From the NCBI GenBank assembly GCA_028714695.1, contig JAQTLX010000001.1, positions 276,307-340,306 on the forward strand: a stretch of 64,000 nt of DNA, in the 5' to 3' direction. The notes under the pieces are model-generated. The model made no database searches, was not told the origin of the DNA, and was given only the letters and a program-made list of their open reading frames with translations. A program made the position numbers and the translations under genes. Positions 17,642 through 26,132 of this stretch are shown here, piece after piece. Source of the stretch: Ignavibacteria bacterium. Lineage in GTDB: Bacteria; Bacteroidota; Ignavibacteria; Tepidaquicellales; Tepidaquicellaceae. Each line of letters begins with the position of its first letter. Position 1 is the first letter of the stretch.

Positions 17642-19624
17642 ATGAAAACGAAAATTTTGCTAACTTATTTTCTTTTAATTCTGTTATCAGTAACCGCATC
17701 TTCACAGAGTTTATACTCACCTGCTATAGATTCATTGAAGAATCAAGTTTCATCTCAGATGATAAAGAAATTCAATAGAGATTTAAGCGGAGATACTACT
17801 ACGACTGTAGGGGGAAATACCGTTAGAATAATTTCCCGCAGAACGAATTCACCGTTCAATCCCGTAGCGGCGCAATATATTTATGAAAAATTCGTTAGTT
17901 TCGGATTGAGCGCTAGATATCAGGTTAACAGCACAACCTGTGTAAACGTAATCGCAACAAAGACCGGTACTAAATATCCTAACAAACAATACATCGTTTG
18001 TGCTCATTACGACGATTACAGTTCGAATTCTACGGACACTATTCCTGGAGCGGATGATAATGCGTCAGGTATATGCGGAGTTCTTGAGTCAGCGAGAATG
18101 CTTTCAGGGTTCAATTCGGATTACACTATTAAATTCATAGCCTTTGACGAAGAGGAGGATATGATGGTTGGAAGTTATGCATACGCAGACAGTGCCTATG
18201 CCCATGGTGATTCAATTATTGGGTTGATTTGTCTTGATATGATTGGGTACGATGCAAATTCGACAGGAAAATATTATGCTGTACCGAATAAATTGTCGTT
18301 ATTTCTCTCTTCGAGTTTGATTAATTCTTCATTCATCTATCAGATTCCGACTTATCCGCACGAATCTGTGAGCGAAACAGCGGGAAGTGACAATTTACCG
18401 TTCCAGTTAAAGGGCTATTCTTCGATGCTATTAATAGAGTGGACGTTCAATCCTTATTATCATTCAATAAGTGACAAATTCTCTAAACTTAATCTGAGTT
18501 ATCTGACAGATATAATTAAAGCCACGGTAGTTACTCTTGCTTCCTTAAGTACTGATAGATACGTGACTATAATTCACAACCCGGTATTATCGAGTACAGA
18601 TACTTCGGCCAAGATTTTAACATTTAAAGTAAACAGTCCTGTCCGGCTGGGGTATGGAAACAATGTCCCGCGTGTTTATTACAAAGTAAACTATGAGAAC
18701 TACAATTATATAAACGCTTACTATTTATCTAATGATACATTAAAATTTCTGATACCGGGACAGTCTAAAGGAACATCGGTCAGGTATTATTTTGCTCTGC
18801 AGGATTCGGCAGGCAGTGTCAGTGTATCCTTGCCCGGTGGCGGTGAAGGAATAAATCCTCCGGGAACAACTCCGCCCCCGAAGTATTTTTCATATGAAAT
18901 ATTCAAGGATTTTGATATTTGTTCGACTACTTGCCCAAAACCCATTTTGGATGGACAAATGACGCGAGACACAATTATAACAAATCAGAGCGGATACGTC
19001 GAAAAAATGCAGGTAAATTTAACGATATATCATCAAAATGACGGGGACTTATTAATTCAATTAATAAAACCAGGAATGGAAGTGCTGAATTTAAGCCAGA
19101 GAAATGGAGAGGGAGGACAGAACTATTTTTATACAACATTTGATGATAGTGCATCTGTACCCATCAAATCCGGTACTCCGCCATTTACCGGAAGATTCAA
19201 GCCTCAGTCACTACTGAGCGGTTATAACAATCAACCGATTGCCGGTACATGGATACTCAGAGTTGTCGATTTGGTTAATGGTAATCATGGCACACTTTCT
19301 TATTGGTGTATTATTTTCAGGTCAAAAAGTTTAATAAATATTGGAGAAACGGAAGTACCTGTGAAATTTGATTTATCTCAGAATTATCCAAACCCTTTTA
19401 ACAGTACGACAAGTATTAAATATTCGGTACCGAAGAATTCGAATGTTGAATTGAAAATTTACGATTTGCTGGGAAGGGAAGTCAGAACGCTTGTAAACGA
19501 ATATCAGAATGCAGGGAATTATGTTGTGATGTTCAATGCGGGTGAACTGGCGAGCGGGGTTTATTTTTATAAATTAAGTACGGATAAATTTTCCGAGACA
19601 AAGAAAATGCTACTAACAAAATAA
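17642..19624 (+). CDS. Secreted M28 family metallopeptidase with P domain and T9SS sorting domain
   Basis: A 660-residue exported peptidase. Signal peptide at 1-22. The M28 catalytic domain (about 60-300) shows CAHYDDYS (His122), GADDNASG (Asp138), FDEEEDMMVGS (catalytic Glu and zinc Glu) and CLDMIGYD, the co-catalytic two-zinc site of aminopeptidases. From about residue 310 comes a beta domain ending in a Pro-rich linker, then a proprotein-convertase-type P domain (about 425-560; NDGDLLIQLI, GTWILRVVD), then a T9SS type A sorting domain with QNYPNPFNS and GREVRTLVNE. The enzyme is expected to be shown on the surface or released and to trim peptides. From residue 310 on it is closely related to the next gene. 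Confidence 0.93.
   Translation: MKTKILLTYFLLILLSVTASSQSLYSPAIDSLKNQVSSQMIKKFNRDLSGDTTTTVGGNTVRIISRRTNSPFNPVAAQYIYEKFVSFGLSARYQVNSTTCVNVIATKTGTKYPNKQYIVCAHYDDYSSNSTDTIPGADDNASGICGVLESARMLSGFNSDYTIKFIAFDEEEDMMVGSYAYADSAYAHGDSIIGLICLDMIGYDANSTGKYYAVPNKLSLFLSSSLINSSFIYQIPTYPHESVSETAGSDNLPFQLKGYSSMLLIEWTFNPYYHSISDKFSKLNLSYLTDIIKATVVTLASLSTDRYVTIIHNPVLSSTDTSAKILTFKVNSPVRLGYGNNVPRVYYKVNYENYNYINAYYLSNDTLKFLIPGQSKGTSVRYYFALQDSAGSVSVSLPGGGEGINPPGTTPPPKYFSYEIFKDFDICSTTCPKPILDGQMTRDTIITNQSGYVEKMQVNLTIYHQNDGDLLIQLIKPGMEVLNLSQRNGEGGQNYFYTTFDDSASVPIKSGTPPFTGRFKPQSLLSGYNNQPIAGTWILRVVDLVNGNHGTLSYWCIIFRSKSLINIGETEVPVKFDLSQNYPNPFNSTTSIKYSVPKNSNVELKIYDLLGREVRTLVNEYQNAGNYVVMFNAGELASGVYFYKLSTDKFSETKKMLLTK
19475..19557 (+). 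repeat. 83-base direct repeat, copy 1 (sorting-domain DNA)
   Basis: These 83 bases are identical, base for base, to 21900-21982 in the next gene, although flanking DNA of the same domains differs at many sites. Both encode the central part of a T9SS sorting domain. A perfect block inside diverged sequence points to gene conversion or recent recombination between the two genes. Confidence 0.9.
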
Positions 19625-19652
19625 ATCAACATTATATCTGAAAGGAATTGTT

Positions 19653-22049
19653 ATGTTACGTTTAATCTCTTTCCTTATCATAATTTTTTCTCTGCTTATT
19701 CAGAGCATTCTGTTCTGCCAGTATCAAAATGTAACAATAAGCAGTCAATATTTACCGGAAGAAGTATCGATAATGATGAATCCAAAAAACCCGCTCCAGT
19801 TAGTAGCAGGTTCAAATATTTCTACGTACGGATTGGATTCATCATGCAGCGGATATTATTTTTCAACAAACGGGGGCTATAACTGGACAGGCGGAATATT
19901 ACATTCGACGCTTGCAATTCCTTCCGGAGATCCTGTAATTATTGTTGATACGGCGGGGAATTTTTATTTCATTCAAAATGCAAGCAGCAGCAGTAGTTCT
20001 GTCTACGACTTGCAACTCGTTATGAAATCTACTGACGGAGGAATGACCTGGCCGACGGGTTCGACTTACGGTCATGATGGAAAGATGCAGGATAAACCAT
20101 GGGGATGTGTTGACTGGTCAAATAGTATTTACAGAAACAATATTTATATAACATGGACAGAATTTTCCAAATACTTTAATAATAGTCCTTCCGATAGTTC
20201 GATTATATTATTCACTAAATCGACGAATGGAGGCGCTAATTGGAGTCAGCCGCTCAGAATATCAAAACGTAAAGGAGACGCAAGAGATTCATCAAATACA
20301 GTAGAAGGAGCCGTGCCATGTACGGGTCCGAACGGTGACATATATGTTTCTTGGTCCGGTCCAATTGGTTTGCATAGCGGACAATACGGGATATTTTTTA
20401 ACAAATCAACTGACGGCGGGAATACCTGGCTTGACAGCGAAAGAGTTGCAACAACTCAACCGGGCGGGTGGAATATAAACATACCAGGCATTTTAAGATG
20501 CAACGGATTTCCGGTAACCTGTTGCGATTTAAGCAATGGACCGAATAGGGGGACTATTTATATTAATTTTTCGGATCAAAGAAACGGAGTATATGATACA
20601 GATATCTGGCTTATAAAATCAACCAATGGCGGGTTCAATTGGAGTCTGCCTAAAAGGGTCAACAATGATCTTTCCGGGAATCAGCAATTCTTCAATTGGA
20701 TGACTATAGATCAGGCGACAGGATATATTTATTGCATATTCTATGACCAAAGAAACATATCTCTCTTAACCGCTAATGTGTATATTGCGTGTTCATCCGA
20801 TGGAGGCGAGACTTTTCGGAATACTAAAATAACTACAACACCATTCTTTCTAAACAGCAGTGTATTTTTTGGTGATTATATTAATATAAGTGCGCATAAT
20901 GGTCATGTAAGACCGATATGGATGGGAATACAAAATTTCAATAATTTGTCAATTTATACTGCTATTACAGACACATTTTATTTTAATTCGTATATCGAAC
21001 ATAACCCTATCGCATCAGGGATTGATACTTCAGGAAAAACAGCCATCACAAATATGGTTTTTACATTTCCAATAGGAACCGGTTCAAACGCGCCAAGGCT
21101 TTATTACAAAGTCAACCAAAATTCATATACATTTGTAAATGCATTCAGAATAGTTCAGAATCAATATGAATTCCGTATACCCGGTCAGCCTCCGGGCACA
21201 CAAGTTACGTATTACATTGCAGCACAGGATTCGCTGGGTACGGTTGTATTGACTTCTCCCGAGGGCGGCAACGGATTAAATCCACCGGGGACAATACCGC
21301 CTCCGACTCAATATACATATTTTGTATATTCAAATTATAATCAGTGCTCCAATACCTTGCCAAAACCAATAAATGATAATCAAGCTACACTTGACACAAT
21401 AATACTGAATCAACCCGGATATATAGCACAGGTTAAAGTAAATCTGACTTTGAATCACCAGAATGACGGAGATTTGATTTTACAATTAATAAAATCCGGT
21501 AATGCAACCTGTATGCTTTCTCAGAGAAACGGACAGGGAGGACAAAATTTCACAAATACAACGTTTGATGATGATGCATCCATATCGATTACACAGGGTG
21601 CGCCTCCATATTCAGGAGGTTATAGACCTCAATCTCAATTGAGTATATTCAATAATCGGTTGCTTACCGGTACATGGATATTCAGAGTAATTGATGCCGC
21701 GACCGGCAGTCAGGGAACATTAGCAAACTGGTGCATAATCTTTCTCGTCAAACCTTCTGTAAATGTTCAGGAATCCGGCATTCCAGTCAAATATGATTTA
21801 TTCCAAAACTATCCGAATCCGTTCAACAGTACGACGAGAATAAATTATTCCATACCGAAGAACTCCAATATTGAAATAAAAATATATGATATGCTGGGCA
21901 GGGAAGTCAGAACGCTTGTAAACGAATATCAGAATGCAGGGAATTATGTTGTGATGTTCAATGCGGGTGAACTGGCGAGCGGAATGTATTTTTACAGGTT
22001 GAAAACCGATAATTTTACGGATACAAAGAAGTTGGTTTTGGTAAAATAA
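19653..22049 (+). CDS. Secreted Asp-box (BNR/sialidase-like) propeller with P domain and T9SS sorting domain
   Basis: A 798-residue exported protein with a signal peptide (about 1-22) and a start preceded by GAAAGGAATT. Residues about 50-440 carry at least five Asp-box motifs (STDGGMTW, STNGGANW, STDGGNTW, STNGGFNW, SSDGGETF), which mark a sialidase-type beta-propeller. I see no clear sialidase Arg triad, so glycosidase activity is not claimed; binding or another hydrolase role is as likely. The C-terminal 350 residues repeat the plan of the M28 protein upstream: linker domain, P domain (NDGDLILQLI, GTWIFRVID) and a T9SS type A domain with QNYPNPFNS. The gap to the upstream gene is only 28 bases. 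Confidence 0.88.
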   Translation: MLRLISFLIIIFSLLIQSILFCQYQNVTISSQYLPEEVSIMMNPKNPLQLVAGSNISTYGLDSSCSGYYFSTNGGYNWTGGILHSTLAIPSGDPVIIVDTAGNFYFIQNASSSSSSVYDLQLVMKSTDGGMTWPTGSTYGHDGKMQDKPWGCVDWSNSIYRNNIYITWTEFSKYFNNSPSDSSIILFTKSTNGGANWSQPLRISKRKGDARDSSNTVEGAVPCTGPNGDIYVSWSGPIGLHSGQYGIFFNKSTDGGNTWLDSERVATTQPGGWNINIPGILRCNGFPVTCCDLSNGPNRGTIYINFSDQRNGVYDTDIWLIKSTNGGFNWSLPKRVNNDLSGNQQFFNWMTIDQATGYIYCIFYDQRNISLLTANVYIACSSDGGETFRNTKITTTPFFLNSSVFFGDYINISAHNGHVRPIWMGIQNFNNLSIYTAITDTFYFNSYIEHNPIASGIDTSGKTAITNMVFTFPIGTGSNAPRLYYKVNQNSYTFVNAFRIVQNQYEFRIPGQPPGTQVTYYIAAQDSLGTVVLTSPEGGNGLNPPGTIPPPTQYTYFVYSNYNQCSNTLPKPINDNQATLDTIILNQPGYIAQVKVNLTLNHQNDGDLILQLIKSGNATCMLSQRNGQGGQNFTNTTFDDDASISITQGAPPYSGGYRPQSQLSIFNNRLLTGTWIFRVIDAATGSQGTLANWCIIFLVKPSVNVQESGIPVKYDLFQNYPNPFNSTTRINYSIPKNSNIEIKIYDMLGREVRTLVNEYQNAGNYVVMFNAGELASGMYFYRLKTDNFTDTKKLVLVK
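21900..21982 (+). repeat. 83-base direct repeat, copy 2 (sorting-domain DNA)
   Basis: Identical to 19475-19557. See that entry. The remnant at 17456-17569 covers part of the same block in a diverged form, giving three related copies in 4.5 kb. Confidence 0.9.
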
Positions 22050-22090
22050 TTTTATATTCGTGAAACTTACATTAAATTAGTATCTTATTT

Positions 22091-24064
22091 ATGAAACATA
22101 AAAGTTTTCTTTTGCTGAGTTTAACTTTTGTTTTTCATTTTATTCCGTTATCAGTATTTTCTAACCAGAGTTCTCAGGTCGGAGGTCCGAGGCATTCATA
22201 CGATGTGCTTAATTATAAATTGAATCTTGATATATATAATTGTTTCAGGGCTCCGTATCCAAGCAGTTATAAAGCGCTTAATACGATTACTTTAAGAGTA
22301 GATTCGACACTTAATTACATTAAACTGAATGCAAACAGTATATCTTTGGCAATCGATTCTGTCAGGCTTGGAAATAATGCTGTGCTTAATTTTTCGTATG
22401 CATCCAATTTTCTCACAGTAACTCTCAACAGGGTATATAATCCCGGAGAAACACTCGATTTGAAAATTTACTACAGGCATAATAACGTACCGGACACATC
22501 ATATAACATACCTGCAGGTTTTATTGCATCAAATGGTCTTATATATACGCAATGCGAACCGGAGGGAGCACGAAAGTGGTTTCCATGCTGGGATAAACCA
22601 TCTGACAAAGCGACAACGGATATTACCGTAAAAGTACCTTCTAATGTACTCTTAGGTTCAAATGGCAGACTTGTTGATTCAGTACGGTCAGGGGACACTA
22701 TTTACTTCCGATGGATAAGCAGGGACCCAATGTCGTCTTACCTTGTCGCAATTGTTGGAAGTAGTCACTATAGACAAATAATTAAGTACTGGCATAAAAC
22801 ATCAAATCCGTCAGACAGTATTCCAATAAGAATTTATTATAACAGCTGGAGAGACCCTTCTCATATTAGAGATAGCATAAATATTATTGCAAATTATTTC
22901 TCGCAATTATTTTGTGAATATCCGTTTGAGAAAATCGGATTTGCCGATGTTGACAGTACGCATTTTGGTTGTATGGAAAATCAAACATTAATCTCGGTAT
23001 ACCCGTCGGGTTGGAATACAGGGGAAATAGTAATAGCCCATGAGTTCGGTCATCATTGGTTTGGCGATTTAATAACTTGCGGCACCTGGGCAGATATTTG
23101 GCTTAACGAAAGTTTCGGGCAATATTTTGAAGCATTAATACAAGATCATTTCCTGGGAAGAGAAGCGTATTTGAATGAAATGAAAAACGATTCAGAATAT
23201 TATTTTTCAAGTAATAGTTACTTAACTCCAATTTATAATCCTGCTTATATTAATTACACTCCGCCGTCCTGGCTTATTTTGTCATATTCTTTGGTATATT
23301 GCAAAGGGGCTTGTGTACTTCATATGCTGAGAAATATGCTCGGAGATTCAACGTTCTTTAATGTTTTGAAAAGTTATACGAACGATACCAATTTCGTTTT
23401 TAAGACAGCGGTTACCGATGATTTTACGGCAAAATTGAATCAGGTTACAGGTCAGGATTATACATGGTTTGTTAATGAATGGATAAAACAGCCTGGTCAT
23501 CCTAAATATACAAACACTTATGGAATTTCAAATCTTGGCAATGGTAACTGGAGAATCAATTTCAGAACGTCTCAGAATATTTCTTTTGCTCCGTTCCATA
23601 AAATGCCGATTGAACTTAAAGTCAAATTCCACAACAATTCCGATACAATCTTAAAAGTAATGAATGATGCGAACAATCAATTGTTCATATTTGATTTTAG
23701 CAAACAGCCGGATTCATTGCAGTTCGACCCGGAAAATAGAATAATATTAAAGGCAGTCACAACTACAATAGGCATCAGGATTATAAGCAGTGAAATACCT
23801 GATAAATATTTTCTATATCAAAATTATCCAAATCCGTTTAACCCAACAACTATTATTAAATTTCAGATTAAAGAGCCTGGCTTCACGACTTTGAAGATTT
23901 ACGATTTAACAGGAAGAGAGATGAAGTCTCTGGTTAATGAAAATCTCACACCCGGCAGTTACACTGCGGAGTTCGTTGGTTCTGACATATCGAGCGGAGT
24001 TTATTTTTACAAACTGACAGCGGGAGATTATACTTCGATTAAGAAAATGGTATTAATAAAATAG
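22091..24064 (+). CDS. Secreted M1 family aminopeptidase with T9SS sorting domain
   Basis: A 657-residue exported zinc aminopeptidase. After a signal peptide (1-24) comes the N-terminal beta domain, then the gluzincin catalytic domain with the exopeptidase motif FGCMENQT (292-299, a GxMEN form) and the zinc site HEFGHHWFGD followed by NESF: ligands His317, His321 and Glu340, with Glu318 as base. The C-terminus (about 575-657) is a T9SS type A domain with QNYPNPFNPTTII. The large ERAP-like C-terminal helical domain of classical M1 enzymes is absent, as in other short secreted M1 proteins. The likely job is release of N-terminal residues from peptides outside the cell, complementing the M28 enzyme upstream. 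Confidence 0.93.
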   Translation: MKHKSFLLLSLTFVFHFIPLSVFSNQSSQVGGPRHSYDVLNYKLNLDIYNCFRAPYPSSYKALNTITLRVDSTLNYIKLNANSISLAIDSVRLGNNAVLNFSYASNFLTVTLNRVYNPGETLDLKIYYRHNNVPDTSYNIPAGFIASNGLIYTQCEPEGARKWFPCWDKPSDKATTDITVKVPSNVLLGSNGRLVDSVRSGDTIYFRWISRDPMSSYLVAIVGSSHYRQIIKYWHKTSNPSDSIPIRIYYNSWRDPSHIRDSINIIANYFSQLFCEYPFEKIGFADVDSTHFGCMENQTLISVYPSGWNTGEIVIAHEFGHHWFGDLITCGTWADIWLNESFGQYFEALIQDHFLGREAYLNEMKNDSEYYFSSNSYLTPIYNPAYINYTPPSWLILSYSLVYCKGACVLHMLRNMLGDSTFFNVLKSYTNDTNFVFKTAVTDDFTAKLNQVTGQDYTWFVNEWIKQPGHPKYTNTYGISNLGNGNWRINFRTSQNISFAPFHKMPIELKVKFHNNSDTILKVMNDANNQLFIFDFSKQPDSLQFDPENRIILKAVTTTIGIRIISSEIPDKYFLYQNYPNPFNPTTIIKFQIKEPGFTTLKIYDLTGREMKSLVNENLTPGSYTAEFVGSDISSGVYFYKLTAGDYTSIKKMVLIK

Positions 24065-24082
24065 GAATAGGAAAATTATAAT

Positions 24083-24115
24083 ATAAGACCCGCCGCATAA
24101 TACGGCGGGTCTTAT
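24083..24115. terminator. Bidirectional intrinsic terminator
   Basis: A perfect 13-base-pair stem (ATAAGACCCGCCG and its complement) around a 7-base loop, with T/A-rich sequence on both sides. It lies between two convergent genes, ending 5 bases before the stop of the minus-strand gene, and should end transcripts from both. Confidence 0.92.
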
Positions 24116-24120
24116 TATTT

Positions 24121-24975
24121 TCAGAATGTTACGGTTATTCCGAATTTAAACGAATCAAAATTAAGCGCCGCTTCTCCTTCGAAAGGCCAGTTCATTTGCT
24201 TTGAACGCAGTTGATAAATCCCCAGATAATAAGCATTCTTAAGCAGGAAATTAACGATTGAACCTGCAACCGGCTCTCTGTGAAGTACGCTTTTAACAAA
24301 TTCATCTATTATACCGACCCCGGCTTCTTCAATAATCATGCTTCCCGTATTTTTCCAGAAAAGATAACGCTGATAAGTATTCTGACGTTCGTACCCGGCA
24401 TTAATAGCAAAGTTTTTTGTGAAACTGATATTTATTCCGCCTTCCCAGGCATTTCCGAAACGAAAGGATTTGTCAAACAATAGCAGCCTATTAAGGTCCG
24501 TCATATTAGATGAGTCGGGCAATTGCTTCATATCGACTCTTGTCCACGTCAAATGGCTTGCGGTATAGGGCAGTATCGAGAATGAACCTCCGCCGATGTA
24601 TATCGGATACCCTTCTTTTCTTCCGAAACCGAAACGCCAATTACTTGACTGAAGTTTGCCCGTTGTTTTTGTTCTTGCGTCGATATCCGACGAAACATTT
24701 CCAAAATCAAAATATGCAAAGACGTATTTTGAGAGACCTGATTTTCTATTGCCGTGTTTTTCATTTGAAAAACCGAGTTTAACATCGCCGAGCGAGACAT
24801 TTTCAAAACTTGAAGAAAAACCGTCAAGGTTTGTTTTGGAAATGCCGTATGACAGTTCAATTGTCGGATGTTTGATGTGAAGCCATTCGTCATTCCACGA
24901 ATTCCATTTATCATGCTGTGCATTTGCATTCAATACAAAAACGAATGATATAAGTGCGAGTAATATCTTTTTCAT
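24121..24975 (-). CDS. Secreted protein of unknown function, possible outer-membrane barrel
   Basis: A 284-residue protein starting MKKILLALISFVFVLNANAQ, a clean signal peptide, which is why I set the start at 24975 rather than at the in-frame Met 14 codons earlier. The rest alternates polar and hydrophobic residues and ends in FKFGITVTF, an aromatic C-terminus like that of outer-membrane barrels. I do not recognise a family. It stands alone between a bidirectional terminator and a divergent lipoprotein gene. Confidence 0.65.
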   Translation of the reverse strand: MKKILLALISFVFVLNANAQHDKWNSWNDEWLHIKHPTIELSYGISKTNLDGFSSSFENVSLGDVKLGFSNEKHGNRKSGLSKYVFAYFDFGNVSSDIDARTKTTGKLQSSNWRFGFGRKEGYPIYIGGGSFSILPYTASHLTWTRVDMKQLPDSSNMTDLNRLLLFDKSFRFGNAWEGGINISFTKNFAINAGYERQNTYQRYLFWKNTGSMIIEEAGVGIIDEFVKSVLHREPVAGSIVNFLLKNAYYLGIYQLRSKQMNWPFEGEAALNFDSFKFGITVTF

Positions 24976-25177
24976 AAATATAATTAGTTTATAATACGTT
25001 AAACGAAAAATTATCAAAAGGGTTTCATTAATTTTGTTGTTTAAATAAGAATTTATTTCCTTTCAGACATTAAATTTTCATCAAGTAATTTTTGAATTTA
25101 AGGACAATGGGATTTATGGTATATTAAAAAGTCCCGGAATGTCCTTAATCCTTCGGGAGTAAATATCAGCCGATGGT

Positions 25178-26071
25178 ATGTACAGAATATTTTTATTAAT
25201 TTTTGTTCAGTTTCTGTCCTGCGGAACAAAAGAATCACAGGAAAATAAGCCTGTAACGTCCGTTACGGTAAGCGCAGAGAAAGATTCGGTTAAATTCGAT
25301 TATGAAGAAAAACTTTCCGAACTAAAGAAAAAACTTTCAAGTGATTTTACCGTTTTGCCGCATTCATGCTTTATTATTGCAAGCAATCTCAATACGGAAA
25401 GAACAAAAAACATAATCAGCAATACAATCTCAAATGCGGAGAAATGTTTTTATAACGATTACTTCATAACCAAACCGGATGAACTCATAACTATTTTTCT
25501 TTTTAAGGACGATGAATCGTACAGGCTGTGGGCAAAAAGATTATACAATGACAGCGATGACCTCTCTCGTTTCGGTTATTACAAGCCTTCCGCAAAAGCA
25601 ATGCTGATGAATATAAATACAGGTACCGGTACGCTTGTTCATGAAATGACTCATGCATTCGTCAGATATGATTTTCCCGATATACCTTCATGGTTTAATG
25701 AAGGGCTGGGTTCGCTTTACGAAAGATGTTCCATGGATGATAATGAAATTCTCGGCTACGTAAACTGGAGGCTGCCGGAACTGCAGGATGCAATAAAGGA
25801 CGGTATCTATACATCGCTTTCAGAACTGATAAAAACAGATGATGAAAAGTTTTACGGCGAGAACAGTTCATTTAATTATGCGCAGGCAAGGTATCTGTGC
25901 CTGTACCTGCAGGAGAAAAAGATACTGAAAGAGTTCTATAAATCTTTCAGAGACGGTTATGAAAAAGACAGGACAGGCAGGAAATATCTTGAAGACGCAA
26001 CGGGAATGAAGATAGGTGCGTTTGACAAAGCGTTCAAAGACTGGGCTTCGGGCCTGAAACTCAAAGATTGA
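25178..26071 (+). CDS. Putative lipoprotein with gluzincin-type peptidase domain
   Basis: A 297-residue protein with an N-terminal hydrophobic segment ending in FLSC (Cys15), a probable lipoprotein signal. The second half carries LVHEMTHAF (His155, Glu156, His159) and WFNEGLGSLYE (Glu175) 15 to 20 residues later, the HExxH...E zinc site of the Peptidase_MA/DUF1570-like clan. Such proteins are poorly characterised; peptidase activity is inferred from the motif only. It is followed 60 bases later by the ammonia-lyase gene on the same strand. Confidence 0.72.
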   Translation: MYRIFLLIFVQFLSCGTKESQENKPVTSVTVSAEKDSVKFDYEEKLSELKKKLSSDFTVLPHSCFIIASNLNTERTKNIISNTISNAEKCFYNDYFITKPDELITIFLFKDDESYRLWAKRLYNDSDDLSRFGYYKPSAKAMLMNINTGTGTLVHEMTHAFVRYDFPDIPSWFNEGLGSLYERCSMDDNEILGYVNWRLPELQDAIKDGIYTSLSELIKTDDEKFYGENSSFNYAQARYLCLYLQEKKILKEFYKSFRDGYEKDRTGRKYLEDATGMKIGAFDKAFKDWASGLKLKD

Positions 26072-26132
26072 AAATCAAGATTTACAAATATTAAATAGAT
26101 TTATATTAATTAATTTAACTTAGGAGTCATAT

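Noticed and set aside
19653..22049. Calling the Asp-box protein a sialidase
   Set aside because: Asp-boxes alone mark the propeller fold; the Arg triad and catalytic Tyr/Glu of sialidases were not recognised.
24549..24929. A 126-codon minus-strand frame inside the secreted protein at 24121-24975
   Set aside because: It is an out-of-frame overlap with no ribosome-binding site; the host gene has a clean signal peptide and C-terminus.
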